A DNA stretch of 64,000 nucleotides from Catonia carolina (Eukaryota; Arthropoda; Insecta; Hemiptera; Achilidae): contig JAQMRL010000044.1 in the NCBI GenBank assembly GCA_035578175.1, positions 310,001 through 374,000 of the forward strand. Reading direction: 5' to 3'. Below are positions 24,838 to 36,600 of the stretch, piece after piece. The position numbers were made by a program, and so were the translations under genes. The notes under the pieces were generated by a model, which worked only from the letters and a program-made list of their open reading frames with translations, ran no database searches and was not told the origin of the DNA. Within the stretch, counting starts at the first letter, position 1. The number at the start of each line of letters is the position of its first letter.

Positions 24838-24965
24838 AAAAAATAGCCACGTCATAATAGTTTTTCAAAATGTTTACCCTCGTTCAAAATACAAGCATCC
24901 AGCCGTTTTCTCATGGACTGGCGAACTCTTTCTAAGATCCTAAGTGTCTCGCGTATCCTCTGAAT
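24838..24965 (-). pseudogene. Mariner-like transposase C-terminal fragment
   Basis: On the minus strand this reads 'RQSMRKRLDACILNEGKHFE', resembling the last segment of mariner/DUF4817-type transposases (R..C....G.HFE). Only this short tail survives. Confidence 0.45.
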
Positions 24966-26089
24966 CCCATTAATAATCCTTTTTTGTTTGATAATTAATT
25001 AAAATAGTGTTTTTATTGAATTTTGGAGGCTTTTAATTTATATTTTGCATTGCCACAATGATAAATTCGTTTAACATTAGTTTTATAATTTGTATGAAAG
25101 TGCAAAGGTAAATTTTTAACCACATTGAACACACGCTGCTTTTAATCGCACTCTCGATAAAAATTTCGATAACAGAATCTTTGAGACATTTCTAAAAATT
25201 TGTAGAAGTGTCTAGACTCTATCAGTTTCATAAATTATATAGGCTACACCCGAGTTTGAACCCTTGCGTCTCCAAAACAATGACTCGGATTTTAATATAC
25301 TTTACGTAAACATTTAACTCGTTTTATTGTGCGTTCACCTATAATAAAGCTATATTTTTAATGTTGTTTGAAAATTACCATATCGAGGTTGGAAAACAAA
25401 AGCAACTCGGTTTCTTTGCTACCACAAAGAATTTCATGCGTTTAGAGGCGTAGAACTCGAGATTATTTGACCGAAAAGTTAAAAATTTTAACATAACATA
25501 ATCAATTATATTCTTAAAACGTGTACGAAATTTCAAATATTTTGTTACTTAAATATTTGATTTATTTACAATATTCTGAGCCCGGTAACCGCTCAAGTGT
25601 ATCGGTAAGCAAAGTATCGTTTATTCAACGACAAAAAATTAGTAGACGGGCACGTGCTGATAGCGAGATATGACTTGTGATGGATGGGGCTAATAAAAAC
25701 CAATGCGCGCAGTTTTATTTTCCCTTAATTTAAAAGTAACAGGTTAGTCTTTCAATAAGGTATATAAACATACATTTCAACGGAAACCAATTTTAATTTC
25801 AGTGATAAAACTTGAGAAAAATTGACAATAAACTAAAACTGATTTCTCATACCTTAAGTACCTACAGCTACAGACTTTCCCCTATGCATATTCCTTGTGT
25901 TAGGCATACCACATGTTGGCAACTACTCTTCGCCATACAAAAGGACCGAAAACACATAACAATTCAGGATCAACAGTTTGGTGCCCAGAGTTAGGGCATG
26001 GCTCTTGAACATTGAGGTCATTGTAACACATCTAGCCCTTCCAATTCAACACCTGATCCCGTGCGAGTTCTCCCATGCCTCGTTGATAA
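24966..26089. other. No gene recognised
   Basis: AT-rich sequence without a supportable feature. Confidence 0.4.
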
Positions 26090-26760
26090 TGGTACCAGGT
26101 ATGTATATTGTGAGACTAGCTCTATTTTTGTCTAGTTTACGTACAGTTTTTGTCCGAGATTTCTTTCCTGATGATCAAAAATTTAGTTATACTGGTGTTG
26201 ATATCCAGGCATACTGTTTGCTTGCTTCTGTAATTTTGTTCATCAGATTCTGCAGCCTTCTACTAAATGATACAGATGATCCTACGGATCTACGGATGAT
26301 AATGATTCTACGGATGATACAATTGTAATTGCAATTACGACTGTATCATCCGCAGATTGTTGATTTTAGCACCATTTATTGAAATGTCTCCTTATAGCTC
26401 TCGAAAGCTGTTTTGAATACGTATTTAGGTTGAACAGTATGGGTGATATTATACAACTGTGTCTCACCCCATGAAGGAGCTTTACTTGTTCCATATGGTC
26501 ACTATCAATTTCTTAAAACTGCTGTTTGATTCCCAATATAATTTGGCTATTATCGTCAAATCTTTACTTACAATTCCTTGTCAATTTGAGCCCCTCCATC
26601 ATCTCCATCTGTTCATGGATCACGCGATCAAATGCCTTCTGAGAGTATAAGATGTGTTAAAGGTTGCAGCAGACGTTTCTGTATTCTTAATCACCCCAAT
26701 CGCTTTTAGGAGTTTTGTGATTCTGATTTTATCGGCTTCTTTATCTAACCCATTGGGTTA
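26090..26760 (-). pseudogene. Degenerate non-LTR reverse transcriptase core
   Basis: Read on the minus strand in several frames, this shows ordered RT motifs: a 'KAFDRV' type piece near 26630, 'HGVRHSC..SPILFNLNTYS' near 26410-26470 and 'RRLQNLMNKITEASKQYGLD' near 26200-26260. The order matches a CR1/RTE-like RT. Numerous stops show it is old. Confidence 0.6.
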
Positions 26761-27590
26761 ATTGACCTTTTGTTCCAACTAAAGTGGTCAATATACGGAG
26801 GGTGGTGAATTTGTAAGGTCTTTAAATAAAAACTCACCACATAACAAACTTATATGAATTTAAACTCAAAACAAGGTCAGAAGAGTTTAGAAAATTGCAA
26901 TCGGAGAAAATGAAGGAGAGAAGGCGCAAAGTCAGAGAAGAGGTAAGAACGACCTTGAAGGTGAGATAGTACAAAGCTGTCAATTTTCTATTCTAAATTT
27001 TGAAAATATTTTGACCAAGAATGGCAAGTTTTCACTGTAAGACTTCTGTTTACTTACGTGCTGATCAACCCATTACTACTGATCCTACAAAAACATAAAT
27101 TTTTATTAGTAAAATAAATACAACTTTTGGTAATTATTTTCGAAAAGTTTCTGGACTTGACTTAATAATCACCGTCTTCTTTGATCGATTGATTGACGAT
27201 TCTAGGCCAGATGACTCGCTTCAATAATATTGGAACCTAAAAAAAATGGTGGAATAGTGGACATGTCCGAGCCAAGTCCAAAACCTTAACTTGTGGCCAA
27301 TCCAAGAATTATCTTTGTGGGGATCCAATAATGGAACATTTAAGAGAGTCTAGGTATAGGAATGGCCTATCCCTATTTCTAACATTATGTCAATTCCCGG
27401 AATCTCTATCAGGTAAATTTCTTGACTAAGAACCTAACCATTTCAGGGAATCTGTACTGTCCAAAAAGGTAGATCTGCTAAAACTGCAATAGCCTCACTT
27501 GTTAAGCAGGAAGTTGATATTCTGATCACAGAAGAGAAAGCCTTAGCTTTGTTTTTAGATAAATATCTTTACTACATATGTAAATATATG
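26761..27590. other. No gene recognised
   Basis: AT-rich sequence without a supportable feature. Confidence 0.4.
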
Positions 27591-27592
27591 TA

Positions 27593-28655
27593 CTGGGTGT
27601 CCCACGTAATTTGACCATAGGGAAATATCATTGATTTTTATTAATTGTTAATGTTTTCTTTCCACAAATAAATGAAGACTTGTTATTTATCAGGTTATAA
27701 TCATTAGAAAATGTTTAGACCTTAACAAAATATTAATATGGATACATTTTAAGCTGTATTCTAACTTAAAATACATAAAATTTTAAAACGCTTTTTATTA
27801 AAGTACTGTAAAATTTGTTACTAATATTCTGTAAATGTGTGGAGTATTGGTTAGCGTTGTTGCATGAACAGATTGGAATTGGTGGTTCGAATCCATCTGC
27901 GTTAATTTTTTTATTGTTAAAAAATATTGGAAATACAGTATTCAAAAATAATTAATTTTGAATTATTTATCTTTAATTAAGACAAATTTTTTTCTCATCC
28001 TAAATTATTATTGGCAACAATCAGCTTTCTCTGAAAATTAAATGACACTGAAAAAAGTATAAAATATATTATTTAAAAAAATACTGAATCTGTTTGCAAA
28101 AAAATCAAATTTTTAAAGTAAATAACGTTGGATTTTCAAAGATTTCGTAAACTAATTCAACAATGTTGGAGACTGTGGCTTCAATTGTTAATGCTCAAAA
28201 CGTGATTCCCTTCTTGCTATCACACTTCTGCGACACGCTATTGTGTATTGTTTCTCGTAATTTTATAAATAAAAAACTTTGTTTTTGTTACTGTACTTTA
28301 AATAAAACAATAAAAAATAATTTAATACAAAAAACATTACACTTTATTTATTTGAACCTGGGTTCTCTCAATGATGGACCAGTACGCTATTGTCGCTTCA
28401 CAGAAATCACAAAAATTTGATGTAAAATTAAAAGTATTTTAACAGACACCGTTGCATTCACGTACATTTTTTATTTTTATAATTTTAAGCTGAAATACAA
28501 CTTAAAATGTAATACTGATATTTTGTAAAGGTGTAAACATTTTCTAATGATTCCTGATTATAACAAGTCTTCATTTATTCGTGGAAAGAAAACATTTAAC
28601 AAACTAATCAAAATCAATGCTATTTCCTGTGGTAAAAATTCCGTGGGACACCCGG
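27593..28655. mobile_element. Foldback transposon with long inverted repeats
   Basis: The ends are CTGGGTGTCCCACG and CGTGGGACACCCGG, flanked by TA on both sides (27591-27592 and 28656-28657). Similarity between the arms continues for more than 120 bp and then, imperfectly, to about 250 bp. Both arms carry a tRNA-like B-box segment deeper inside: 'GGTGGTTCGAATCC' at ~27880 and, on the minus strand, 'CCCAGGTTCAAAT' at ~28360. No transposase is present. It is best explained as a non-autonomous Tc1/mariner-type foldback element. Confidence 0.75.
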
Positions 28656-28657
28656 TA

Positions 28658-29034
28658 TATATAAATAATATTTATATAAAATATTGATCATGGAATCATG
28701 TTGAAAACATTGGAGATGTCGATTTCAATTATCACGGTTGTATAATTCAAATGGTTTTATTCTTACCTTATAGGTAGAGTATCGGTGAAAATAATTTGTG
28801 TTAAATGAAGTGAGTTGTTAAAAAATGGTGTGTCCATAACACATTATGCATTGAAGCATGTCTTCGTAGTGGGCAGTTAGCGTACAGGTGCTTTGTTTGT
28901 ATCAAATATTAATTATTTATTTGATTGCGAGAGGTCATATTTATTTTATTTAAGTTCAGTTGAAGTGTTGGTTAAGTTTCAAAAGTCTTGTTTTATACTT
29001 AACCAAGACGTTTTTTGTAAAAAATTTAGTATGT
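28658..29034. other. No gene recognised
   Basis: AT-rich spacer; nothing to support. Confidence 0.4.
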
Positions 29035-29220
29035 TATTAAATTACTGCTTGTCTGGCCTCCGCAACTCTGTTGGAAATGTCTTCCTTGAATTTTACTCCT
29101 GTGTTCCTACATCCGTATTTTTTTACAATTCCTAACCAAATTCGTCTTATTTGCAGATCCCTTGCCTCATCTTCAACCACCAGATATTTAGTCTTTTAGA
29201 AATTTATCTTCATCCCTTTC
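29035..29220 (-). pseudogene. Non-LTR reverse transcriptase fragment
   Basis: The minus strand reads 'KTKYLVVEDEARDLQIRRIW', then 'VKKYGCRNTGVKFKEDISNR', resembling the RT thumb region of CR1/RTE-like elements (KTK.LV....R.L.......F.YLG....). It is short and frame-broken. Confidence 0.55.
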
Positions 29221-29234
29221 CTTTGGTATTTTTC

Positions 29235-30060
29235 AGGTGAGAAAAACTCATGTTAGTCCAAGGAGACTGCAAACGCCTACCAACCAAAAAACGCCTCCTG
29301 GCCACGTGATCCAACTACTGCAAAAATCCTGCACCTCCCTCGGTACTGATAACTGTTAAAAAGGGGAATGTAGTGTTAAATTTTTGTACACTGTCAGCGA
29401 GGAGTGGAAGGAAATCGTAGCCTAATTAAACCCCTTGCCGTCACCGCCGAACACTTACTCACTCACTTTCATTCATGTCTTTCATCACTAGCTCAAGAAA
29501 TAAGTTTTTTATTTTATGTGATTGGGACAGAATTCATTTGGGGTGGGATAGGACGATTCTGCTGATCTCCGGATGCATCCTCCCTTCACAGTCTCCCGAT
29601 CACTTTCTCTGCAAACTGAGTGATCAACTTTCAGCTTTCTTCATCTCGCAGCACCGCTGCCCCGACTCTTTCTAGGCCAAGGAACATCTTGTAAAGATAT
29701 ACGTAACGGACTCCTCCTCTTCACTATAGCATAGTCGACATTTCGGCTCTTCACAAAGTTTAAACCTCGTCAAATATGCCCTAAAGCAACCACACCCTGT
29801 TAAAATCTGCGTTAATTCATGGCTGGTATCATCAAATGTCCTCCTTATCCACACCCAATTTCGGAATGAACCTCCTTGTTCACTCCCTGACCCTGACTTC
29901 GCTCCATCTCCGTTGCTACCTGCCGAGTAATCGCCTCCAACATTCCTTTTTATCAACACCAGCTTGATGCTCTTGCATTCCGCACGCCACCAGATCCCAT
30001 GGAGGCATCCCCGAAATCACCAGAGCCGCCTTTATAGATACAGTTCTATAGACATTTTAT
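29235..30060 (-). pseudogene. R1/LOA-like non-LTR element, 3' end
   Basis: A 95-codon minus frame (29672-29959) contains 'HELTQILTGCGCFRAYLTRF' and a cysteine motif 'CRLCYSEEESV..I...C', typical of the C-terminal zinc-finger region of R1/LOA/Jockey ORF2 proteins. The downstream untranslated part (29235-29440) matches the 3' part of the plus-strand element at 34720-36150, so both belong to one family. 5'-truncated. Confidence 0.75.
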
Positions 30061-30683
30061 ATTTTCAGTACCAGTCACCGCTGCGTTCTTAAAATCATAT
30101 TTCTGTAACTTTTAATTTGTAAGGCTCTGCTCCAAACAGACACTCCATACGATTCTTTCTGTTTTAGCGAAGGGTTTTCTACTTTAAGTAGTAGAATTAG
30201 ATTAATACAACCTCACTAAAACTTACAAAACTAAAAACCATATTATATATTATCAATACTTACAAGAAATGTAAAGGCAGTTCAGGCAACACTTGTTTTA
30301 AAAAATCTGTGGCGAACATATGCGAATAAATCCCAGTCCCAATATATGGTGGAGGGTACGTAATAACACGAACGCTGAAAAATATATCGCTGTTATTAAA
30401 AACGCTAATAAATGAGCTTTAAAAGTTGTGATGATCTTTATTTGTTTGATGAAATCATGGACGAAGTAAAAAGTGGACGCGGCAAGTCCGAAACTTGTAG
30501 CCACTCTCGCCGCCCGATCGCCATCTTAGTAGTTCTTTTCGCAGAACCTACACCACACGGTAGGTATCAGACGCATCAACGCCGCCTAACAGCGCTCCCT
30601 GATGACGTCACTGGTTCACCTGATCGTATTAGCTAGCAGCAATCGCTTACTCTGTTTCAATTTATGCGAATATTACTATAAAA
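30061..30683. other. No gene recognised
   Basis: Spacer without a supportable feature. Confidence 0.4.
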
Positions 30684-31661
30684 ATCTGGTGTGAAACACT
30701 CACACAACTTTCTCTTGGCAATGCAAATAATGACCAATATAACCAAACATTAGTAATAAAACATTAGAAATAAACAAAATACTAACCTCAAAAAACATAA
30801 CCTTATTTTAATCATGAGTGAAAGACGCAAAATTAAAATCGATCTCAGTTCGGCTTAAAAATACGGAAAATTACACTTTCACGCTAAACTAGGCTCTGTA
30901 GAGAAAAATGCTCTAAATAAAAGTTGTAGATCTTTTAATTTCCCATAAATTTAATTATATATACTTTTGTCGTAAAATACATACTAAGGCCGAAATCTTA
31001 AAAATCTCGATTTTTCATACGTTTTCGTGAGAAAAAACAGAAAATCGCTAAACTAAGCGTTATACAAAAAAGTGTTAGAAATAAAAGTTGTAGGACTTTT
31101 AATTCTCTACATTTTTTATTTTATAAATTTTTGCGCTAAAATGCATATTAAAGCCGTAATCTTAAAAAACAACTTCTTTACGTGAAAACAGCCTCACCAA
31201 GAATTTCAGCAAACATGGCGCCTACCCTATCTTGTAGAGCATAAAAATTCAGTAAACCAGGCGATTTTTAAAAAAATCGTAGAAGCTGTTTTTGAGAAAA
31301 TCGCAAAAAAGTGAAAAATTACACGAATAAACTACTACTTCCGGTTGACCGATTTTGATGAAAATGTTAGAGTCGGGTCCGGTAACTTAAGTTTCAAGTT
31401 TCAAGTTCGTACGATGTTCCATTCAGAGATATTCTGTTCACACACACACACACACGCACACACACACACACACGCACGCGCGCGCGCGCACACACACACA
31501 CACACACACGCACACACACAAAGACCAATCACTAAAAACATGTTTTTTGGGTTCAGGGGGTCTGAAAACGTGTAGATCCGGTGAAAACTCGATTTTGAAA
31601 AATCGACATGAAAACAATATTTTCCTTCCTATATATTCATATAGGCAAGAGAAAGTAAAAA
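30684..31661 (+). repeat. Dispersed CA-repeat family, most complete copy
   Basis: The fullest copy, ~980 bp. Left end TCTGGTGTGAAACACTCACA. Two internal blocks have 'AGTTGTAG...TAATTT' symmetry. Then come 'CAAACATGGCGCCTACCCTA', 'TTCCGGTTGACCGATTTTGA', a (CA)n/(CG)n tract at 31440-31519 and the right block to 'GAGAAAGTAAAAAT'. It has no open frame of note, so it is a non-autonomous repeat. I see no terminal inverted repeat and cannot assign a superfamily. Ten copies lie in this window. Confidence 0.85.
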
Positions 31662-31683
31662 TACACAACACAAAACTACTTGT

Positions 31684-31868
31684 AGCCGGCCGCATTGACG
31701 TAGTTGGTAACGTGCTCGCCTCTCATCATGCGGTCCTTGGTTCGAATCCCACTCAGGCACCGCATATTTTCATACGTTACAAAAAATCATTTCATCCTCA
31801 CACAGTTGCACCCCAACGTAGTCACTAATGACCTTGCAGTTGATGCGACGTTAAATAAATAAATAAAA
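31684..31868 (+). mobile_element. tRNA-related SINE, family C, copy 1
   Basis: The tRNA-like head has an A box in 'GTAGTTGGTAACG' and a B box 'GGTTCGAATCC'. A body of about 110 bp ends in 'GCGACGTTAAATAAATAAAT', an AATA-type tail. A minus-strand copy lies at 45109-45292, with the same length and tail. Confidence 0.85.
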
Positions 31869-32054
31869 AAAACTACTTGTAATAAATGTGACACAGTACC
31901 TTGTTTCAAAAGTGGCTGAATAACATTGCCGTTTCACGAAGTTCAACGTAGGCCTAATTAGCGATTCGTTATTAAGAAATTTAATATTTTTGAATAGTTT
32001 AATGCTCTAATAAATTACGTATTTTTGTATGCTAACGTATTATCAATTTAGGCC
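31869..32054. other. Spacer
   Basis: Short AT-rich spacer with nothing to support. Confidence 0.4.
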
Positions 32055-33760
32055 TTAAATGGCTCCAAAATATTCTGATTGCATCTGGCAGACATAATGT
32101 ACGTACGTATAACCTTCTTTTGTCAATTGTTCGTAAAGACCTTGAAGGCTACCGATTGATCTCAGAAAGCCAGATTGAAACGGGAGGAGATTAGATTTTC
32201 CGATCACTCTCATCGGTGCACACAGGTCTTTAATTTTCGATAATGCTTCATCCTGCTCTTTTAAGTGAATTCCGTAGGCACTTTTGAACTTTTTAGGATG
32301 GTTTGGTACCATTGAATTTAAAACTTAAAGCCCTCATTCACGGTTAGTACGAATTTTTCTACGTGGCTCTCTTCAGAAAAAAGATATCCTATGGCTGCAG
32401 CCATTATTCCTGATAATAATTCTGCAGCCTTTCGCATGCTTTGTCGTTCCGAACCAGTTACAAGAAGATGACTGTGAGTAGCTTTATGGGTGTATTTCAG
32501 GTCTCCTTTATGTAAATTTATAAGTTTTTCAAAAGTGTCTTTTTTAACTAATTGACCAACAGAAAGCTTGTATCCCTCGTCGAAAAGATGATTTCTTAAA
32601 AGTTTGAGCATCTGTGGCATATCAGAAAAATCCCAAATGTTGCGATCTTCCACGAATGGAGTTTTTTATGCTAAAGTTATTTCTGTTTGTACCTAGCTTT
32701 CTAAAAATCGACTGGTTTGGTGGGCCCAAATCAGAAACAAACCCACGCACCTTGAATCCCGTTGTCTCAACAATTCTGACAGCCTCATAAAAAAGTTCCT
32801 CGTCAACATATTTATCGAAACCGTAATATACAGGTTGCTTTCAATTTCCAATTAACCTAAGTACAAACAAGTACTTAGACGTACGTAAGTGGCCCTCGAA
32901 TAACATCATCCTCAGGATCGTAGCAAAAATCTGACTTTATTTTAATTTCGTCAAAACATAAAATGAAATCAACGGAATCTAAACATAAAATGAAATCAAA
33001 TGAAACACAAAGGAAATCAAGTACTTGGGGACCTACATATCATCAGACGGTTCAACTAGGAAGGATGTTAAAAATAGGATTGTGCAAGGGAGAATAGCAA
33101 TCCGGAAATTGAACCCGATTTTATGGTCTGCAAAAATGCACATGAATACAAAAGTCCAGTTGTACCACACTATTGTGGAGCCAATAACAACTTATGGGGC
33201 AGAGTGCTGGCAAATAACATCAAAAATAGACAGCCAGCTTAAAGCAATTGAAATGGACTTTCTGCGCCGTTCATGTAGAGTGTCCAGGTTGGACCATATC
33301 CGGAATGACGACATCAGGAAAAGAGCTCATGTAGAAGATACCATTGTGGATAGGATAGAGAGACGACAACTGATATGGTATGGTCATGTGCAGAGAATGG
33401 GTGATGAGAGGTGGCCAAAAAGAATGTTGTCTTATGTCCCAACCAACAGAAGGAAGAAAGGTAGACCAAGGAAAACGTGGAAAAAGGGAATACAGGAAGC
33501 CATGAGGGAGAGAGGGATGGATGAGGGTGATTGGGAGGATAGAAGAGAATGGAGATTGAAGTGCGGGAAGCGGCGCCGGCCGTAGGAACCCCGGAAAAAA
33601 AAAAAAAAAAAAAAAAAAACATAAAATGACATCTTTTTCGAAGTCGGTAAATACTGGTACGTGTGCGTTCATTATTCTTAAGGTTAAGTCTACGAATCCT
33701 GGAAGAAATTGAAATTGGCAGAGACGGCGTTTAACTGTGATTTCACTTAGGAGTGGATAT
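32055..33760 (-). pseudogene. P-element-type (THAP9-like) transposase remnant, interrupted
   Basis: On the minus strand, starting at the right, broken frames read 'GFVDLTLRIMNAHVPVF' then a 'CFDEIKIK' block (33720-33620 and left of 32997). Next come 'GFKVRGFVSDLGP' (near 32730), then 'LLRNHLFDEGYKLSVGQLV' and 'RQSMRKAAELLSGIMAAAIG' (32653-32318), then 'KKFKSAYGIHLKEQDEALS' and 'LRSIGSLQGLYEQLTKEGYT' (32312-32090). This is the order in P-element/THAP9 transposases: catalytic core, GTP-binding insertion region, C-terminal part. A non-LTR element (32998-33618) is inserted in it. Stops and frame changes mean it is dead. Confidence 0.75.
32998..33618 (+). mobile_element. 5'-truncated non-LTR retrotransposon with poly(A) tail
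   Basis: An intact 186-codon frame (33025-33585) is the C-terminal part of a CR1/RTE-like ORF2 protein: 'EIKYLGTYISSDGSTRKD' upstream, 'TIVEPITTYGAECWQITS', 'QLKAIEMDFLRRSCRVSR', then 'RRQLIWYGHVQRMGDERWPK' and a basic end. A poly(A) run follows at 33594-33618. Near-identical 15-bp direct repeats (ACATAAAATGAAATC at 32983-32997, ACATAAAATGACATC at 33619-33633) look like the target duplication. The insertion splits the P-element transposase remnant. Confidence 0.88.
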
Positions 33761-34719
33761 TTTAAAACATCAAGCCGTCAGCTACAGCACAGCATAGCAG
33801 TTTGCTATAATACACACTTCAAAAAAACTAATAAACAACTGAAATCTGACGTAAACACTAAAATTGTTGGAAATTACAAATTATCTGAACAGAAATTAAT
33901 TTATATACCTGTGGAAACAAATAACAGGCCTAATACAAATTTTTTTACACAGACGCACATACATTTAATTACCGTATTTTCAGAAATAGTAGTTAGAAAT
34001 AGGTGTTATATAACAAGTTATATTAAATCACATTCAAATACGTAATTTATCTTTTCGCACATAAATAAGCACATGAATAATTTCACTGAAGCAATAATGA
34101 CTACAGTTGGTATAAACTATAATTTTTTGAAGTGTGTACCAGTGACGTCACAGACGCTATTTGCTACTGCGCAACTATCTTATGATACCACTACCGTGTG
34201 TTTTAGTTACCGTGGTTCGTTCTATGATTAAACCCGTTAACCCGTTATGACTGTAACCGTGAAGTACATTATGTCGGTTTTTGTGTTAATAACAATAATT
34301 TATGAATTTTGTGTGTCGGGCGTATGTATTATTTTATCTTTTCTTTTCATTTTTAGCGTTTAAATTGTTCATAACTTTGTTTAAAACTTAAACTTTTTAC
34401 TTAAAGAAAAGTATTTTTAGGTTACCAGTATAACGTAAAACGTATGTATGTTCTTTAAAAATGCCTGGTGTTGCGTTGCATTTGGTTGTACTAACTGAAC
34501 TTCGTCAAAATCTAAACTTTACTCCTACCAACTTAAATAGTATGACGATGAGAAAACTTCTAGCTTACCTTATTTGAGAATATTGAAATCCATCACAATG
34601 ACCTCTTGATTATTGTAAGGTTCACTTGATAAGCGTATTTCCATTAAAGTACATTGAAATTCGTATTCGTTATATATGTAACAAGTCTGCAGAAGAATCA
34701 TTATCGAAGATAAATGTTA
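33761..34719. other. No gene recognised
   Basis: AT-rich sequence. A 102-codon open frame (33737-34045) has no recognisable family and overlaps the end of the P remnant, so I do not call it. Confidence 0.4.
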
Positions 34720-36150
34720 ACAATACAACTGCTTTTAGCGCTGGTAGCTACGTCTAGGAGAGAGGAAGGACTTATAGGTAAAGTTAACTTTGCAATGGAG
34801 GATATAAGTCCGTGGAGGATATAAGTTCGTAGGAGGAAGTTACAACTAGCCCCTGAAAAGACAGAAGCGGTGATAATGGCCGGAAGACGGAGGCTTAGCC
34901 CTATTAAGTTCAAGGTAGGTGATATCGAGGTATGCCTGGAAAGAAATTGAAGTACCTCAGAGTGTGGTTGGACTCTGGAAGAAACTTTCGGTTGCATACT
35001 ATTGAGGCGTTGGCTAAAACCGAAAGAATCTGCAGCACCTTAAATGGATTGATGCCTAATATTGGGGGCCCAAGGCAAGCAAAGAGATTGATGTTGGCAG
35101 CAGTGGCAACACCAGTGGTATTGTATGGTGTACCTGTGTGGAGCAGAGTCCTAAGATTTAAAAATTGCAGTGGTAGGTTTCTAAAGACGCAGCGGAAACT
35201 GGCTCTGAAAATATGTAGTGCTTATAGAATTTATCTACGGAGGCAGCCCTGGTAATTTCGGGGATGCCTCCATGGGATCTAATAGCGTGCGGGAGGGAAG
35301 AGCAGCAAGCTGGCGCTTATAAAGAGGAATGTTGGAGTCGATTACTCAGCAGGTGGCAGAGGAGATGGAGCAAAGCTAGGGTCGGGGAGTGGACAAGGAG
35401 GTTCATTCCAAATGTCGAGGAATGGATAAGGACATTTGGTGATACCATCCACGAGCTCACGCAGTTGCTAACAGGGCATGGTTGCTTTGGGGCATATTTG
35501 ACGAGGTTTAAACTTCATGAAGTAACGAAATGTCGACTGTGTGACAGTGAAGTGGAGGAGTCCATTGTGCATATTTTTGAAAGATGTCCCTATTTTGGCC
35601 TCGGCAGAATGGAAACAACTGAGAAAATAGGCGTTGCACAGTGGATCCCAGAGAGACTAGGGGCAGCGATACTGCGGGATGAGGAGAGCTGGAAGTTGGT
35701 CGCTCAGTTTGCGGAGAGGATGGTCGGGAGACTGCGTAGGGAGGAGATATATGGAGATCAGCGGGGTCGCCCTCTCCCACAGTGAATCAATCCTGTCGCG
35801 ATCTCAGAAGGTAAGATAGGCACACTAATTTCCTGAGCTGGTGATGAAAGAGATGAATGAAAGTGAGAGAGTGAGTGTTGGTCAGTGACAGCGAGAGGGG
35901 AATTAGGCTACGGTTCCCTTCCACGCCCCGCTGACAGTATGTAAATTTTTTAACCCGATATTTCCCTTGTAGGATTATACAAGCAGTTTCGAGGGAGGTG
36001 GAGGGTTGTTTGCTGATGTCGGATCAAGTGGCTAGGCGGCGGGTTTTTGGTTGGTAGGCGGTTGCGGCCTCCTTGGAGCTGGACGAGGACGCCTCAATTG
36101 AGTCCAACACTATTTCCCCTATCGTGAGGGAGTGAACATGAGTTTTTCTC
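34720..36150 (+). pseudogene. R1/LOA-like non-LTR element, RT end to 3' UTR
   Basis: Broken frames read as the post-RT part of an R1/LOA-type ORF2. Near 34840-35010 there is 'KLQLAPEKTEAVIMAGRRR' type sequence. A frame at 34932-35255 has 'KRLMLAAVATPVVLYGVPVW'. A frame at 35264-35785 has 'HELTQLLTGHGCFGAYLTRF', a cysteine motif 'CRLCDSEVEESIVHIFERC', and the expected C-terminal end. The 3' part (35870-36150) matches the minus-strand copy at 29235-29440. Stops and frameshifts make it inactive. Confidence 0.78.
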
Positions 36151-36239
36151 GCTGCCTCGGATAAAAAAAATACAACTGCTTTTCCCTCGTATAAGGCCAA
36201 TTTTAGACCAATTATAGTGAGGGACTTTAGACGTCTCTG

Positions 36240-36600
36240 GAAGCTTTTTTTACAGCTCATATTCTCAGAATTCGCCCACTGTAGGCTTTTCTCCTTTATT
36301 CTGTCCACCCGTTGTTGTTTTTGCTCTTCATTGAACCCTTGAAGAGCGTAATTAGTTGTCTTAATTGGTTCGATTCATTAAGTTTTTTCGGTTTATTACG
36401 GTTTTCTCAATATCTTTTCTGACGTCTTTAAACTGTTTATCCGACATCTTAGGTCTATTTTTTACTGTCTTAAAAGATTATTTTGTCATTCGATTGTCAT
36501 CCATTCTATACAGTTATCTGTAGAATATTAGTTTTCTTTTTCTAATCGTTTCCATTAATCGTTCATTTTTCTTGTGCAGTTCTTGACCTCGTGATATCTA
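36240..36600 (-). pseudogene. Non-LTR ORF2 tail, second copy of the 3297 family
   Basis: The minus strand matches the plus strand of 3297-3657 over about 300 bp, including the 'GWTE..RRKAYSGRILRI' type C-terminal motif and the preceding charged stretch. There are multiple stops. Confidence 0.6.

Noticed and set aside
26300..26345. Short hairpin GGATGATACA...TGTATCATCC as a functional element
   Set aside because: It lies in a degenerate reverse transcriptase region with GATGAT-type repeats and is easily explained by local duplication.
27835..27905. Possible tRNA gene
   Set aside because: Only a B box and weak A box, inside a foldback transposon arm; no convincing cloverleaf.
31684..31760. 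Possible tRNA gene (A and B boxes)
   Set aside because: It is the head of a SINE present twice with a long shared body and A-rich tail; the B box alone does not make a tRNA.
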